From Lagopus muta (Eukaryota; Chordata; Aves; Galliformes; Phasianidae): a stretch of DNA of 64,000 bases. Numbering within the stretch: the stretch's first letter is position 1; the number at the start of each line of letters is the position of its first letter. Of this stretch, positions 39,005 through 48,700 are shown piece after piece. A model generated the notes under the pieces. The model searched no databases. It was not told the DNA's origin and saw nothing but the letters and a program-made list of their open reading frames with translations. Both the position numbers and the translations under genes were made by a program. The DNA is taken from positions 11,513,505 through 11,577,504 of the forward strand of contig NC_064434.1 in the NCBI RefSeq assembly GCF_023343835.1. Reading direction: 5' to 3'.

Positions 39005-39843
39005 TTATGGGCGCATCTCAAGATATTCCAAGGAGTTATGACCTCCTTGCTCTTTAAGCCAATCTTGAATAAAATCATTCGTCGAAAACGTTGTACTAAA
39101 TACCGGCATGGCTCGAGGGGGATCAATTGCCCTTTGAATACAGCCATACACAATTCGTCCACCTATAATTATCAATAGCAAGATCAGTAACCATCGCAAA
39201 CCTTCTTTTATCAGGCCGTATGCCCATGAGGAAAGGCCTGGAAAAGTAGAACGAAGCCAATCGTCTATGGGGTTATGATCTTTACTCACAGATTGCGTGT
39301 GATTCAGGAGCCAGTGAATCTGCTTATGTATGGAATCACTATGATCAGACAAATTAAAACAGCACATTCCCTCAAAATCAGTACACCCGCGTCCCTGCGC
39401 TAACAGCAAAAAGTCTATAGCTGCTCTATTTTGCAACACCGCGTGCCGTAAACTGTCCATGTCCTCCAGCATTTCCTCAAGAATCTGGGACGTAATATTG
39501 CTTTGTTTGACTGTCCAACATGCCAATCGCTCAATCTGCTTCAAAGCTTGTGCAGCCGCCAGTCCTGGTTGCAATGCCCCCATTGCTTGCATTTGATTAT
39601 TAATAGCACGCAGATCATGTAACAGCCGATATTTCCCCGATTTTTTCTTAATCACAAAAATAGGAGTATTCCAAGGGCTGGTAGAAGGCACAATATGCCC
39701 TTGCTGCAATTGCTCTTGTACCAACTGACTGGCATACTGCAGGCTTTCCTGTTTCAACGGCCACTGATCAATCCAAATGGGATGATCAGAAATCCATCGC
39801 AATCGGATCGGGAAAGCCCATGCAGTGGCCGTTAGGGAAAACC
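39005..39843 (-). pseudogene. pol stub fused in frame to envelope TM
   Basis: Entered by a -1 frameshift near 39843, this frame (open from 40066) encodes the start of reverse transcriptase: words such as [37 protein letters not shown] and LHDLRAIN mark the fingers region. It ends at QPGL (about 39560), before the palm and its catalytic aspartates. The frame then runs without break into an envelope TM subunit: a coiled-coil-like heptad stretch, the [13 protein letters not shown] word of the immunosuppressive region, a CX6CC motif (C228, C235, C236 counting from 40066), an NHT sequon, a membrane span ([12 protein letters not shown]) and a short tail. RNase H, integrase, SU, signal peptide and fusion peptide are absent. 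The product would be the C-terminal end of a Gag-Pro-Pol readthrough chain, carrying a membrane anchor. The TM part resembles alpharetroviruses; that is from motif similarity, not an alignment. Confidence 0.9.
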
Positions 39844-40668
39844 CGGGGACTCTGAGTTGGTGAGAACAACACCCAGCTGGTCCAGTACGTCTCGGCCGAC
39901 TAGCGCCGAAACACCCACCGGGAGGGGCATTACTGTAATTCTGCATTGCGCAGAGCGGTTTTCTAATGTCACTGTAATTGGATCCAAACTGCGAGACACT
40001 GGAACAGTTCCACCAACTCCTTCCACCCCCTTTCCAGCCGACTCCGTCGGCCACTGTCGGGGCCAAGCGCTCGTTGCTACAATAGTAATATCTGCGCCAG
40101 TATCTAACAACGCTCGGATAGTAATAGTGCGTTGCTGATGAGTCAATGCAATTGGAACCACTGGTCTCGTATGCAGAGGCATAGTCAAAAGTGCGAGGCC
40201 CCCTGTGGATCCAAAACTCTTATCTCCCCTGCTGTCAGGAGAGCGCGGGGACACAGCTGCAGTTAAATGCGGTAAGGGAATCAGTTGTGCAACACGCGAA
40301 TGAGCAGGGACATGAACAGGTGGATGCCATGTGTGCATTACAATTTGAATAACTCCTGTATAGTCCTTATCAATTAATCCAGGCAATATCAATAAACCTG
40401 CTAACCCAGTAGATGAGCGACCAATGAGCAAAGCTCCAACAGGCTGTCCATTAATTAAAATCGGTGCCTTTATTTCCGAGGCAACCTTCTGTGGTCTAGT
40501 GTCGATTAACGTGACATCTACTGCGGTTGCCAGGTCCAAGCCGAGGCTGCCGGGGGTGGCTGGGGAGAGGACGGCGGAGCTGGAGCGGTCAGAGTCGGCA
40601 ACGCATTGTTTGCCGAGGTCGCTACTGTTGTCGTTGCGCGGCGACTCGCGCTCTGCTTGCCGTTTCCC
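39832..40668 (-). CDS. pro: pro: dUTPase plus retroviral aspartic protease
   Basis: Entered from gag by a -1 frameshift at 40662-40668 (the open frame itself extends up to about 40677). Numbered from 40677, residues about 40-160 form a dUTPase, which removes dUTP to keep uracil out of viral DNA. All five motifs are visible: GSLGLDL (43-49), GRSS (86-89), IDKDYTG (102-108), RVAQL (128-132) and [10 protein letters not shown] (150-159). The protease follows, with the catalytic LDTGA at 191-195, a Gly-rich flap near 217-223 and GRDVLDQLG at 261-269. dUTPase fused upstream of protease in the pro frame is the betaretroviral arrangement. It ends SPGFP-stop, with a second slippery site over its last codons. 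No stop or frameshift disrupts it, so the domain looks intact. Expression would depend on gag translation, which is interrupted upstream. Confidence 0.92.
   Translation of the reverse strand, partial: GKRQAERESPRNDNSSDLGKQCVADSDRSSSAVLSPATPGSLGLDLATAVDVTLIDTRPQKVASEIKAPILINGQPVGALLIGRSSTGLAGLLILPGLIDKDYTGVIQIVMHTWHPPVHVPAHSRVAQLIPLPHLTAAVSPRSPDSRGDKSFGSTGGLALLTMPLHTRPVVPIALTHQQRTITIRALLDTGADITIVATSAWPRQWPTESAGKGVEGVGGTVPVSRSLDPITVTLENRSAQCRITVMPLPVGVSALVGRDVLDQLGVVLTNSESPGFP
39838..39844 (-). promoter_or_regulatory. pro-pol -1 frameshift slippery site G GGT TTT
   Basis: In the pro frame the codons read CCG GGT TTT CCC TAA, so the heptamer fits X XXY YYZ with the last G of CCG as the first base. 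It lies one codon before the pro stop at 39832-39834. Slipping back one base continues exactly into the pol frame, and the pol frame has no stop across the overlap. I see no strong downstream stem by eye. Confidence 0.8.
40618..40651 (-). promoter_or_regulatory. Predicted H-type pseudoknot at gag-pro junction
   Basis: Ten bases after the slippery site the RNA can fold: stem 1 pairs GCGCG (40651-40647) with CGCGC (40640-40636); the loop GTCGC (40645-40641) then pairs with GCGAC (40622-40618) as stem 2. One unpaired base separates the arms at 40646 and a 13-base loop spans 40635-40623. Both stems are 5 bp and perfectly Watson-Crick. This is the geometry of frameshift-stimulating pseudoknots of betaretroviruses. 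The fold is predicted from complementarity only. Confidence 0.75.
40662..40668 (-). promoter_or_regulatory. gag-pro -1 frameshift slippery site G GGA AAC
   Basis: The gag codons read TCG GGA AAC, giving the canonical heptamer G GGA AAC in the correct frame register, and the next frame (-1) is the pro frame, open from here. The same heptamer is the known gag-pro site in several betaretroviruses. It lies about 145 bases before the gag stop and is followed by a predicted pseudoknot. Confidence 0.93.
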
Positions 40669-42390
40669 GACCGACATACCACCGTACCATGGGTGCCAGA
40701 TTGACAGTTATCGCACCATACCTTAGATTTACAATCTCGTTTAAAGTGCCCAAGTTTACCACATCGGAAACATCGCTGCTTCCCTTTAGCTGACTCACTC
40801 TGCCTTTTGTTATTGCTCTGCAACAACGGAGCGAATGCCGCAAATGCCTGATTATGAGCAGTAGCCAGGCGTTCACTTATAGTCTCTCCCACCGCTCGCA
40901 CAGCCTCCACTAACATTGCCTGAGCTGCCGTAGGCACACGGTTCATGCGCTCTAACATCTCCTCTAGAGTAGCATTCAGAGGCAATGTGGCTAAGACAGA
41001 TTTCGTAACGGAATTACTATTTTCAAGAGCGCACTGACGTAACAGAGAAGCACGCATCCAGTCTGGCACATCGGCATGCGACAATGCCTCAGTCAATTTA
41101 TCAACAAAGCTAGCAAAAGTTTCCTCTCTGCCCTGCTTAATTGATAAGTATGATGGTGTCGGCTTTGACGTCTTTACCATGTTATACGCGTCCCGCGCCA
41201 AGTTCATACTCTCCATACAAACTTCAGGTCCCATCTGGACCTGAATGTCAGGGCGAGAAAACATATTGCTGCCTGTTAACTGATCAACCGTAACCTGAAA
41301 CAACGGGTGGTGCATATCCCGCGGGGTCTGTGCAGATAGCTCACACAGCCGCCGCCAATGTGCTTGCCACAACATCTGCTCAGAGGGTTTCATAATCATA
41401 CGCATTATAGTTTTTACGTCCTCTGGAATCAAAATGCTACTAGCCCATATATACGTCAACAGCTGTCGAGCCGGTTCACTATGTAACCCGTGCTCGGCCA
41501 CTGTAGCCCGCAACTGAAATAACATTTTCCAACCGATTGGCACATGTACCCCGTGAACCTCTCCATCCGGTCCTGCATCGTAACGAATGGGAAAAGCTTG
41601 ACTCACAACCTCCACTATATCCATTTTCCCCTGCTGTGCGGCTTGTTCCGCAATCTTAGACCAATTAAGTCTTGTAACCCGTCTATTTTTCCCTATTTGA
41701 GTGACATCGTCACAGCCCTTTTGTTCATTTCTCCTTGGTAAAGCCCCCGCCGGCACAGGTGCACCGGCGAGTGGAGGAGGGGGGGGAGGCAAATCCCCAT
41801 TACCTTCCTCCTCAGGGAATAAGTCGGGCTCAGAGTCCGACTCTTCCTTTCGAGGAGCGCTGGGCAAAACGTAATTATCCAACTTAACGGGGACAGGGAT
41901 GCCCATAGATGGATGAGGGGGATCCTGGATTCTCCCCGTAGCCGTCCCAACCCCCAATTGCTGAGCTGCCTGACCGGCCATATCCTGCTCCACCTTGTGT
42001 CTCTTAATTCAGTTAATAATCTCTCTCCAAGGCTTCATCAATTTCTTAGCCTCCTTTTTATCATCAATCACCTGATCCCAAAGTATATCACCACACGTAC
42101 GCCATTCATCAACATTAAATAAGGTTCCTGCATGCAAGAATACCCCCGCCGATCGCCCGAAATCTAAAACGTTCGGTACCGACTTTAAAACTCCCGAATC
42201 CACCCCGCGTTTTTCTAAAAAATGTAAAAGCAATTGTTGGGCTACCTCCCGCTCCATTCCGTCTGATGGAGCTCCGCAATCCGCCTCCCGCGGTCACGCT
42301 CAGCTGGCCAGCTATTCACACAGGTTGCCCTCCGAATTCTGCCCCGGTTGTCAACCGCGCAAGATTCGCAACGCCAGGCACATCAGTCAG

Positions 42391-42408
42391 GTCCCTGTTC
42401 GGGCGCCA
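42391..42408 (-). other. Primer binding site, tRNA-Lys3 type
   Basis: Two bases inside the 5' LTR the coding strand reads TGGCGCCCGAACAGGGAC, complementary over 18 of 18 bases to the 3' end of vertebrate tRNA-Lys3 (UUU anticodon). This primes minus-strand DNA synthesis. Avian leukosis-type viruses use tRNA-Trp instead, so this site separates the element's core from the alpharetroviruses. Confidence 0.95.
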
Positions 42409-42410
42409 AA

Positions 42411-42782
42411 TGTCGGGAATAACCCACTTGGCCAGGGAAACCTGCTGATAAACCTGGGGAAGCACACCAACTCAATATGAGTGAACAGCTTCGTTTATTG
42501 TAACCACAGCACACCTTATATAGATACAGAACCTGAAACCATGGTTATAAACAATTCTATAAATCACATACCTAGGGTACAGTGTTTAGACAAGCATATC
42601 GAAGGAACAAAGGCAAGCATTCCAGAAACCCATTCACCAAGCACGAACAATCCTAGATACAATCTAAGGGTACAATCTATGCTATGTTCCAAGCATAAAC
42701 CGTCCCTGGCTCCTAAGCCACGCAAGCTAGTTTGAGCATCTTTTAGAAACTCAGATTCAGATACAGATTAAAACCCACTGCA
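42411..42782 (-). repeat. 5' LTR of the provirus
   Basis: Same length as the other LTR and identical to it by eye. It contains the TATA box (CTATATAA at 42516-42523) and AATAAA (42494-42499). Transcription of the provirus should start at about 42490, just after AATAAA, running leftward. U5 would occupy the last 60-70 bases before the primer binding site. Confidence 0.95.
42494..42523 (-). promoter_or_regulatory. Proviral core promoter (TATA box and cap region)
   Basis: CTATATAA at 42523-42516 is followed by AATAAA at 42499-42494; the expected cap site lies 25-30 bases after the TATA box, near 42490. This LTR would drive the gag-pro transcript. Confidence 0.7.
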
Positions 42783-42788
42783 ATAAGA
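42783..42788. repeat. Target-site duplication (right), ATAAGA
   Basis: Exact match to the 6 bp at 38610-38615 on the other side of the provirus. Confidence 0.93.
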
Positions 42789-45700
42789 GACCAGTTTCTG
42801 AGGCTTTTGTAAGAGATTTAACATACAAATAACGAGACAACTTAAAGTGAAAATGATAGTAACTTTGAAACAATTTAATGAAATGTTTCAAGATTTGAAA
42901 AAAGGAGCAGTTTAAGAAATAATGAACATACTAATTCTGACTACAGATTTTGGATCTGAGCTGGTATGACGACAATAAGAACATAAGAATTTTGAAGTCC
43001 CCAGATTAAGGACTGTAGTGAAAATTGATTGCAAAATATAAATGCCTTATTTTCCCTCTAATATGCAAAAACAGCATATAACCTAACTGGTTTACATTTT
43101 CTTGGTTTAGGATAAACCAGCCACCTGAGCCTCAAGCTCTGGATCCTAGTTTTGCTCTTTCCTTGCAAATTGTAATGGCAGATACTGCCTCTCTGGTTGA
43201 CTGCTCAAATATGTGTTTGCTACTCCAGAACTTCTGTCTAGCTGGATAAGACAGCTGCTGCACCAATTGGACCAGCATGTAATTCTTGGGTTGTAATCCT
43301 GCTCCCTGTTTTCTTGGGGATAAACTGTCAAGCAGTTAAAATCAAATCAGCAGGTCACCAACTACTCCAGTAGCATTGGGATGATTAGCTACCCTCATCC
43401 TTGGAAGTTTGCAAGAAGAAAAAGAAATGAGGAAATAGTTCACTAAGTCAAGACAAGTGTTTTGCCTAAGGTTTCAGTGGTGTCACTGATATGAGATTAT
43501 GGCATAGTCTTCACTGATAAAAGAACTTTTTAAAATTGTCAAGGTTATCAAAGATTCAGGTGTTGCAGAAAGGAAAAATTCAGTTAAACTGCAGAAGCAT
43601 TTTCCCACTTTTGACCTGATGTGTTTCTAAAGAAAGACTTGCATATTTTCTCTTCTAAAATAAACCTGTCTGTCGTGGCAATAACATAATTGAATCCAAG
43701 GGAAATTATTCATGTGTCAAGAAGGTAATGTGCCCCTTCACTTTCAAAGGGTTGGCATCAGTGTAAATTACTTACAGGTGTTAAGTAACTTCTTTGATGT
43801 TGTTTGTTTGTTTGTTTTAATTGGCTGATGCCCATTCCCTAAGCAGATAAAGAGCTATGGTAATGGAGCAGTTATTTAATTAAAAAGGACTAATGATTTT
43901 TAGACAGCAATGAAATGGCTGTGTTTGGGTAATTTTGTTGAATGAATTGGGCCAACTGGTTATTTTGCTTGAATGTACATTTTTGTTTGGATAAAAGTAC
44001 TGACTTTTAATTTAAGTAACACAAATAGTGATATTTAAAAATTGTTTATGGACTTTGGTGTGATTTGAAATCCTTCATCCAATATAGTCCTTCACAATTG
44101 CTTGTCTGAATGATGTCCTTGGTAGTTTGCCCCATAAAAATTCAATGGAACTGAAACTTCAGTCAAATGTAATACACCTAAACAAATTCTGAGAAAACTT
44201 TTGCTGCTGTTTTATCAAACTGTTTATCAAAAAGACCCCATTTAGATAACTTCCCTTTCCTCAAAGTCCAACATTTGCTAAGTCATTTAAAAGGGTAAAA
44301 AAGGCAAAAGCTAAATCTGTCTTTTTAAGATACTAGTAATTTCCTGTTGACTTAATTGTTTTCCTTTGTAGTGAAGTAAAGGTAGATAAGGAAATCACTT
44401 CATGAGTTTCATACCTACAAAGCCTATTTGTAGTAGTGCCTGTGGTTCTTTGCAAAAAACTTTGATGGAAATCTATTACAAATGCATGTTTTTCTTTCCC
44501 CATTAGACAATATCCTCCTTTCCAAAAAAAAAGGAGCATATAAAGTCCTGTTGCTGATTTGTACTGCAATAAAGCACCTAGACACATAGTTTTATCAATT
44601 GCTAGTATGCCTTTAACAAATCACAATTAAATATTAACAGCCTGTGGAGCAGCATGGAGGGCTCTGCAATCCTTTGAAGGCGTATTTGCCAATTAAACAA
44701 AGTCTGACATTAGAGTAAAGGTGGCAAGGATCCAAACCAGAGAAATGAAAGTCAACCACTTCAGTGGCATTCATTAGCTCAACAGACATTCTTTGTGTGG
44801 CCTGTTTCTTTACTACTGCCAAATCCACACCCTGTTCAGGAACTTACCCAGGCTCAGATAAGCTTATTATGGAAATAACACTTTGTCACCCTTTACAACA
44901 TGCTTCTTGTTAAATTATCTTTTATCTTCTTTGTAGAATTTGTCACCTCTCCTTGGGTGCCCCTTGTGTGGTCAAATGATGTTGTGTTTGATTTGGAATA
45001 ATTAGGTTCCTAAGGTTAATTGAAGTTAATAGAATAATACTTCAAAGATTCCCTCCTCATCATCATACAAGAGTGGCTATGGCGAAATGTGTGCATATAA
45101 AACATGATGCCTTACATGGAAATGCATGAATGTTTAGGTGCTTGTTTGGGTCACCCAATAATATGTGCTGATGGGGGTGTGAAGGAAAAATTGGGTGGGA
45201 ACTCTTCAGTCTGTGCATGGCCTTTCCAAAGTTCTGTTGCAGCTGCATATCCTGTGCTGAAACACTGGTTAGTACTGTTTCTGTCTGCTGAGAACATGAG
45301 AAGGAGGAAGGAGCTCCTCATTCTGCTGTCTGAAAGAAAATCCCAAAAACCCTGCTGTAGGATGCTGGCATCCTGTGCCACCTGTGTGTTCATAGCCCAT
45401 GAAGCCTGCAAACTGTACACATTCTGCAGTAACAGAGTTAAATGGATGAAAGGCTCTTCTTCAAAGGCTTGGTCTGGGTACTACATGTGTCTGAAAGAAT
45501 ATTCACATGAAGTGATTTCTGCTTTTGTGGCTTCAAGAGAGAAAGACATAGCAAGAAGAGTAGAATTCAGTCTCAGAAACCGCTGGGGACAGTAAATTCA
45601 AAGTTGAATATCACTATCCCCACTGGGTTAAGCTGGGCTCAGACTGTCATGGCAAGGAATATAAAAAGGAAAGAAAGGAGAAGACTTGTTTCTCATACGT

Positions 45701-48700
45701 CAAGGTACAAAAGAGGCACACGGTAGCTGCACAAGTGTATAGGCATGTCTTGCCTATGCATATCCCTACCACGTGTATTGACACCTGCATTTCAGTATAG
45801 AGTTGTTCGACATAGCTGTGCTACATACATATCTTTGACGTTCTCAGATCTGCAGCTAAATGCCTTCTTTTTTCCTGGACTGAAATACTGCATTTCATTT
45901 CACTCATTCTCCCACGCAGGCACATGGAAACAAGATATCCATCAGTAAGTAACAACAAAAGACTAGAGTCAAGTGAAGAGAGAAAAGTAATTTCTTGGGC
46001 AGATTCTTAAATGACCATCGCATTTTGAATGGTTCTTTGTATTTGCAATTTTTAAGCTGATGCCTTGGTCTGTTTCTGGTGGTTCCCAGGATTTATAATG
46101 ACATAAAGCTCTTACTAGCATGGAAAAGATTTTAGACATCTTTTCTACATTCTATATTCATTTGTGTTTGTACATCATGCATATTCACTGTAGTCACACC
46201 AGCTGCATTTTCTATAAACACTTACAAATGCAGCTTTCACTGGAAGCAAGGAAGAACAAGTATATTTCAGAGTTGGATTGGTCTGTTTAGGCCTCATCAG
46301 CAACATTGAACTATGTCTTCTTTAGCAGTACTACTGCTCATATCTAATTTATGGCCTCAGTTTCAACATTTTTTTTTTTTAAAGGCTCCATTTAGCACTC
46401 CCTACACTGGAAAATTCTTCAGCTGAAGTCACAGGAGTATTCAGGAGTATTCTCCTGCCTTAGTAAGATATGAGAAAAAGAGAATTAAAAAAAAAAAGCA
46501 GCAGCAGCTTTATTTGTGAACATAAGTAAGTAAACATTTTTTTTCCTTGCTCCAGTAATGCATGCTTCCTCTAAAGCAGCAGGAACAGTGCCTCAGCAGG
46601 TGTCTATCAGCTGGTGCTGTGCCAAACTGCAATAGAGAGAGAGTTTGCTTTTAATCTCCTGATTTTGACATCACCCTTACTGTTGATTTAATGAGCCCAG
46701 TGTCATAAATAGGATTACAGACCTCAGAGGTCTAATTCTCAGCTCCTCAATACACTGAAGAGTTGCAGTAACTATGGTAAATAATTACTTCAGATCAAAA
46801 TTACAGCTTTAAAATTTCAGTGTTGGAAATGTTTGTTTAGTTGTCTGTACAGAGGGAATCACTTGTCCTTATCCCAGTGGAACAGGATGGAACCCAGTGA
46901 TGTCAACGTCACAGATCGCACCTTTTCTGACACAGTAAAGAAGACAATACTGACATCAGGAAAACCAGATGAAATTGGTGGTTGTGCAGTGGGAACATGG
47001 CTGATCTCTGCCTCTTCTCTTCCATCTCCAGAATCTTTTCCTTTCAGGGTTGAATAAAATTAAAATCTAATTCTGAAAATACAAATGCACCATGTGGTTC
47101 TCACTGAGTGTGCTGGGGATTAAATAAATGCTTCAGGAGGCTAATCTTTATCAAGAGAGGTAAAGCTCTTGTCTGTGCTTGCTTTATGACTCTAATTTTC
47201 AGAAACTGCCTGATTATAAGAATGTCCACGTTGGGCGTTTGGTCTCCTGGATAATTGTAATAGATCTGGTTTAGAGTCACTGTTTACATGAAGATTTCAA
47301 AACATCATTTGTTAAGGATATTTTTTGGAAGTGGAGAGCCAGTGAATTCACTTGCTAGTAACTCAAGGAAATCAGTGGAAGACCAAAGGTTAGGAATCAA
47401 GCTTCTTCTCTTTATCTTGTGTCTTAAATCACATTGTCTCTTAAAATCTTTGTCTGATTTTCAACTGCTATAACTTCAGCTGAAATAAGTGAATGTGATC
47501 CACTTTAGGACACGTACATGCAAATTGTTCAGGGTGTTTACTTGTACTCAGTAGCAAAGCTAAGTAAATGACATTTTCAGATGTGATTACACTGTGTAGC
47601 CTCAGATAGTAATGTGCATATGTAAAATAGATGCAGCTATGTGTTTCTGCAGACACAAATATGCAGTCGTGAGCAGATAAACCCACTTCTTCTCTCACAT
47701 ATTCATGCATATATGTATATTGCTTTTGGTGGATAAAAATAAATAAGCTGTAAGGAGGCTTTTAAAATAAGCATTTATTGTACTTGCCTTATCAATTTGA
47801 TAGATTTGATTGTAATTTGTGCGGTACAGCACAGCTGTTTTCTTTTTGAGTTTTTATGCCATAAAGATGCTTATGTAGATTCTATGGAAGACCCGTTTCC
47901 TGTGCATGAAGAACAGCAGAGTTAAGCCAAAGAAGGAACCATCTCTGCTGTTACAGCACAGGAAGTAGTTCAGACAGGAAAATAGAAAAATACGCAGGTA
48001 AGTAAAAGACTTGAAAAATTAGGCAGCAAAGAAAAGAACAAATTGAAAGCTGCTTGGATTTACTGGAGCTATAATGTGTGTTCTGCTTATTTACATCAGG
48101 TCTATGTTATTATCTTCTCTGCTGTTCAGTGAGAATGGTTCTTACTGTGGTATCTGCTGCAACGCATGGCACTTTTGTTATCTCGGATATGCAGCCCTCT
48201 TATTTAAGAAACACACTTTCCAATATGCATTGTGAATTTTTGACCATTCACAGTGTTTGGAGATGAAGAATTTATTTCACGCTGGTGGATGCAAAGGCCC
48301 AAGTTTGTATTCCCAAATGTGCAGGTTGCTCTGTTTTTATTTTAGACTTTGCAAAAAAATTTGTTGTTTCTTTTTTTGTAGCTATCTGTTTGAAAATGTA
48401 CATTCTTCATCCTGAACATTATTTTAATACAGTTCTGAGACCAAAGGGTTTTTCAGTCATTTCCCTTAAAGGTTCTTTACTCACTTTGCATTCTTAATTC
48501 TCTGTCTTACTGTCATTTGCTAAGGAAGAAGCCTTCCACTTTGACCTCTTTCTCTTGTGCTGGTAGGTAGGATGTATATTTGGATGCTCTCTTCTGTCAG
48601 AGTGTGTGTGTGTCTCAGATCTCACTGATACCATACCAACCTGTTACTTCTCTCATTGTATTCCTAATCCTGAAAGCAATAGATCTTTGCAGACCCATCT

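Larger units (their letters stand above)
40518..42257 (-). pseudogene. gag: gag with one in-frame TGA after the matrix part
   Basis: The ATG at 42257 sits in a good initiation context (G at -3 and +4) about 130 bases after the primer site. Codons 1-82 form a matrix-like domain without an N-terminal Met-Gly, so it is not a typical myristoylation substrate. A TGA at 42009-42011 stops it; the same frame is then open to the TAG at 40518-40520. Numbering the downstream part from 41993: a PSAP late-domain motif at 44-47, a run of six prolines near 69-74, capsid from about 134 to 355 with the major homology region near 284-303 (IKQGREETFASFVDKL), and two CCHC zinc knuckles at 408-421 and 427-440. 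The tail is rich in Pro, Ala and Thr. Apart from the TGA no break is seen. The first ATG after the stop is at 41981. Gag would build particles and package RNA; this copy as read makes only the matrix fragment unless the TGA is read through or initiation is internal. Confidence 0.93.
38616..42782 (-). mobile_element. Class II endogenous retrovirus, internally deleted
   Basis: A 4167-bp provirus on the minus strand with, in its own 5'-3' order: LTR (42782-42411), tRNA-Lys3-type primer binding site, gag, pro (dUTPase plus protease) in the -1 frame, a stub of pol in a further -1 frame fused to an envelope TM remnant, polypurine tract and second LTR (38987-38616). A complete relative would be about 8 kb or more; the reverse transcriptase core, RNase H, integrase and SU are missing. 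The two LTRs look identical by eye over 372 bp, and the body has many CpG dinucleotides and higher GC than its flanks, both signs of a recent insertion. The gag-pro-pol organisation is betaretroviral, the TM is alpharetrovirus-like. It is too defective to copy itself but keeps the signals needed to be mobilised in trans. Confidence 0.96.

Noticed and set aside
40424..40793. Plus-strand frames of 88-100 codons
   Set aside because: They are antisense shadows of gag and pro.
45104..45595. 163-codon plus-strand frame
   Set aside because: Longest frame outside mobile elements, but no recognisable domain, no splice or promoter support, and an 89-codon frame is open on the opposite strand.
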